Assembly: GCA_049999765.1 (NCBI GenBank)
Contig: JBNGIQ010008882.1
Span: 1-53,612, forward strand
DNA length: 53,612 bases
DNA from: Phaeoceros laevis
Lineage: Eukaryota; Anthocerotophyta; Anthocerotopsida; Notothyladales
Direction of reading: 5' to 3'
Positions 52,867 to 53,612 of this stretch are shown here, piece by piece. The stretch's first letter is position 1, and the number at the start of each line of letters is the position of its first letter. The notes below the pieces were generated by a model that made no database searches, had not been told where the DNA came from, and worked only from the letters and a program-made list of their open reading frames with translations. The translations under genes were made by a program, and so were the position numbers.

Positions 52867-53371
52867 TGTAACGGACTTACCTGTGAGGTAACTAGGTAGT
52901 TACCTGAAGTAACTAGTGTGTTACTTGATATCTAGCTGGGCTAGGTGTCAGATATCTAGCTGGGCTAGGTGTCAGATATTGATAGGTTGGAATTGGGCAT
53001 GAGTTGAGTGGGACCTAAGCTTAGGTCTGGCTCTGGAAGCTCTGTCCTGGAAGATTCCATTATAGCAAGAGCTTGAGTTGGGCAACTGCTTAGGTCTGGG
53101 ACCTAAGAGTTGGCAACTGCTTAGGTCTGGGACCTAAGTTTAGAGCTAGATGCTTAGGTCTGGGACCTAAGTTTAGATCTAGCTCTAGAGGCCTTATGGT
53201 ACCTTGATATATAAAGATAGGGCTGGCCCCAGTAGGGGACGGCAAGTCCATCTGCGCTGTAGCAGCTCTGGGCGGGATCTGGGGTCCTAATGCTGTGTCT
53301 TGTGTGCAATTGTGCAAATCATCTGAAGGAAAGATCTAGGGGTAAATCCTCTTTAACCGAGGTCCGTCTCA
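52867..53371 (+). mobile_element. 5' LTR of an LTR retrotransposon (element continues beyond window)
   Basis: The right end is fixed by the primer-binding site two bases later; it ends ...tctca. The left end, at tgtaacgg (52867), is the best TG candidate giving a 505-bp LTR, but it cannot be confirmed without the 3' LTR. Inside: a 24-bp tandem pair (gatatctagctgggctaggt...) at 52927-52974; a palindrome gacctaagcttaggtc at 53012; three copies of hairpin cttaggtc-tgg-gacctaag at 53089, 53120 and 53153; and a TATA box tatataaa at 53208, suited to start LTR transcription. Confidence 0.75.
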
Positions 53372-53373
53372 GG

Positions 53374-53385
53374 TGGTATCAGAGC
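53374..53385 (+). promoter_or_regulatory. Primer-binding site, initiator tRNA-Met type
   Basis: tggtatcagagc is complementary to the 3' end of plant initiator tRNA-Met, the usual primer for minus-strand synthesis in plant Copia and Gypsy elements. It lies directly after the LTR. Confidence 0.93.
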
Positions 53386-53415
53386 AACCTTCGAGATCTT
53401 TAGCAGTTTGCACAG

Positions 53416-53612
53416 ATGGATGGCGATGGGTTTCCGCTTGGCAGCCCTGGGAGGACACGACCACTATTTCCACGGGTTGGTATGGATCTCAATCGGGCCG
53501 CAACTCCACCGCCTGAGGACCAACAACCGCAACCTTCACTTCCGCACTGGTTGCGAAACGTTGTGCAAAGACCCCCGATGGTACAGGGGCCACCACCGCC
53601 GCAGCCGCAGCC
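53416..53612 (+). CDS. gag: Start of retrotransposon gag (truncated by window end)
   Basis: Open from ATG at 53416 to the window end (65 codons). It begins MDGDGFPLGSPGRTRPLFPR and is rich in Pro and Gln towards the end (PPPPQPQP). Only the variable N-terminus of Gag is present, so Copia or Gypsy cannot be decided. The position, 30 bp after the primer-binding site, supports the call. Confidence 0.7.
   Translation, partial: MDGDGFPLGSPGRTRPLFPRVGMDLNRAATPPPEDQQPQPSLPHWLRNVVQRPPMVQGPPPPQPQ

Overview
The window reads as nuclear DNA of a land plant with a very compact genome, most likely a lycophyte such as Selaginella (an inference). The signs are: PLS-class PPR genes, plant-only families (DEX1, a BAC1-type mitochondrial carrier, plant PTP1), almost all introns of about 50-140 bp, and same-strand neighbours separated by only about 70 bp. 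There are no bacterial operons and no CRISPR array. Exon coordinates were worked out by hand from GT/AG sites and reading phase. For arginase, PTP1, ERA, BAC1, DEX1, the VTT protein and ARP5 the exon lengths sum to a multiple of three.

Layout. 1-0.6 kb: 3' end of a membrane-protein gene. 2.1-6.5 kb (-): a very long PPR gene built from near-identical ~350 bp units. 7.1-8.6 kb (+): arginase. 9.2-12.4 kb (-): a tyrosine phosphatase and, 72 bp upstream, an unrecognised gene. 12.6-14.6 kb (+): an ERA-type GTPase whose last exon junction needs a 22-nt intron. 15-17.5 kb: tRNA-Pro(AGG), a segmental duplication, and a frameshifted F-box gene. 19.3-21.9 kb: poorly resolved genes, including a SecE-like membrane protein and an unknown gene whose last exon is also copied at 15 kb. 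23.2-27.6 kb (+): a decayed LRR-Roc-COR gene with a frameshift in its P-loop and three small tandem duplications. 29.0-30.7 kb (-): beta-hexosaminidase, divergent from the BAC1-like carrier at 31.1-32.8 kb. 32.9-34.0 kb: an element with 333 bp terminal inverted repeats. 34.2 kb: a 57-aa ribosomal protein L33 gene. 34.6-38.7 kb: DEX1. 39.9-41.3 kb: a VTT/DedA-type membrane protein. 41.6-45.0 kb (-): ARP5, with another unknown gene 74 bp upstream.

From about 46 kb to the end the character changes. It is mostly AT-rich and gene-poor, with a RING-type ORF, a GC-rich palindromic patch, a three-copy ~600 bp tandem repeat carrying paired W-box hairpins, a PPR gene remnant, and at the right edge the 5' LTR, primer-binding site and start of gag of an LTR retrotransposon.

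Functional links are few, as expected for a eukaryote. The clearest is that arginase (mitochondrial in plants) and the BAC1-like mitochondrial arginine/ornithine carrier lie 22 kb apart. Others act in organelles (PPR, ERA, L33, SecE-like) or the nucleus (ARP5). Four assembly gaps (6849, 20821, 47562, 48312) and one inside a tandem repeat (15427) limit local certainty. Two of them are flanked by identical sequence and look like unmerged contig overlaps.
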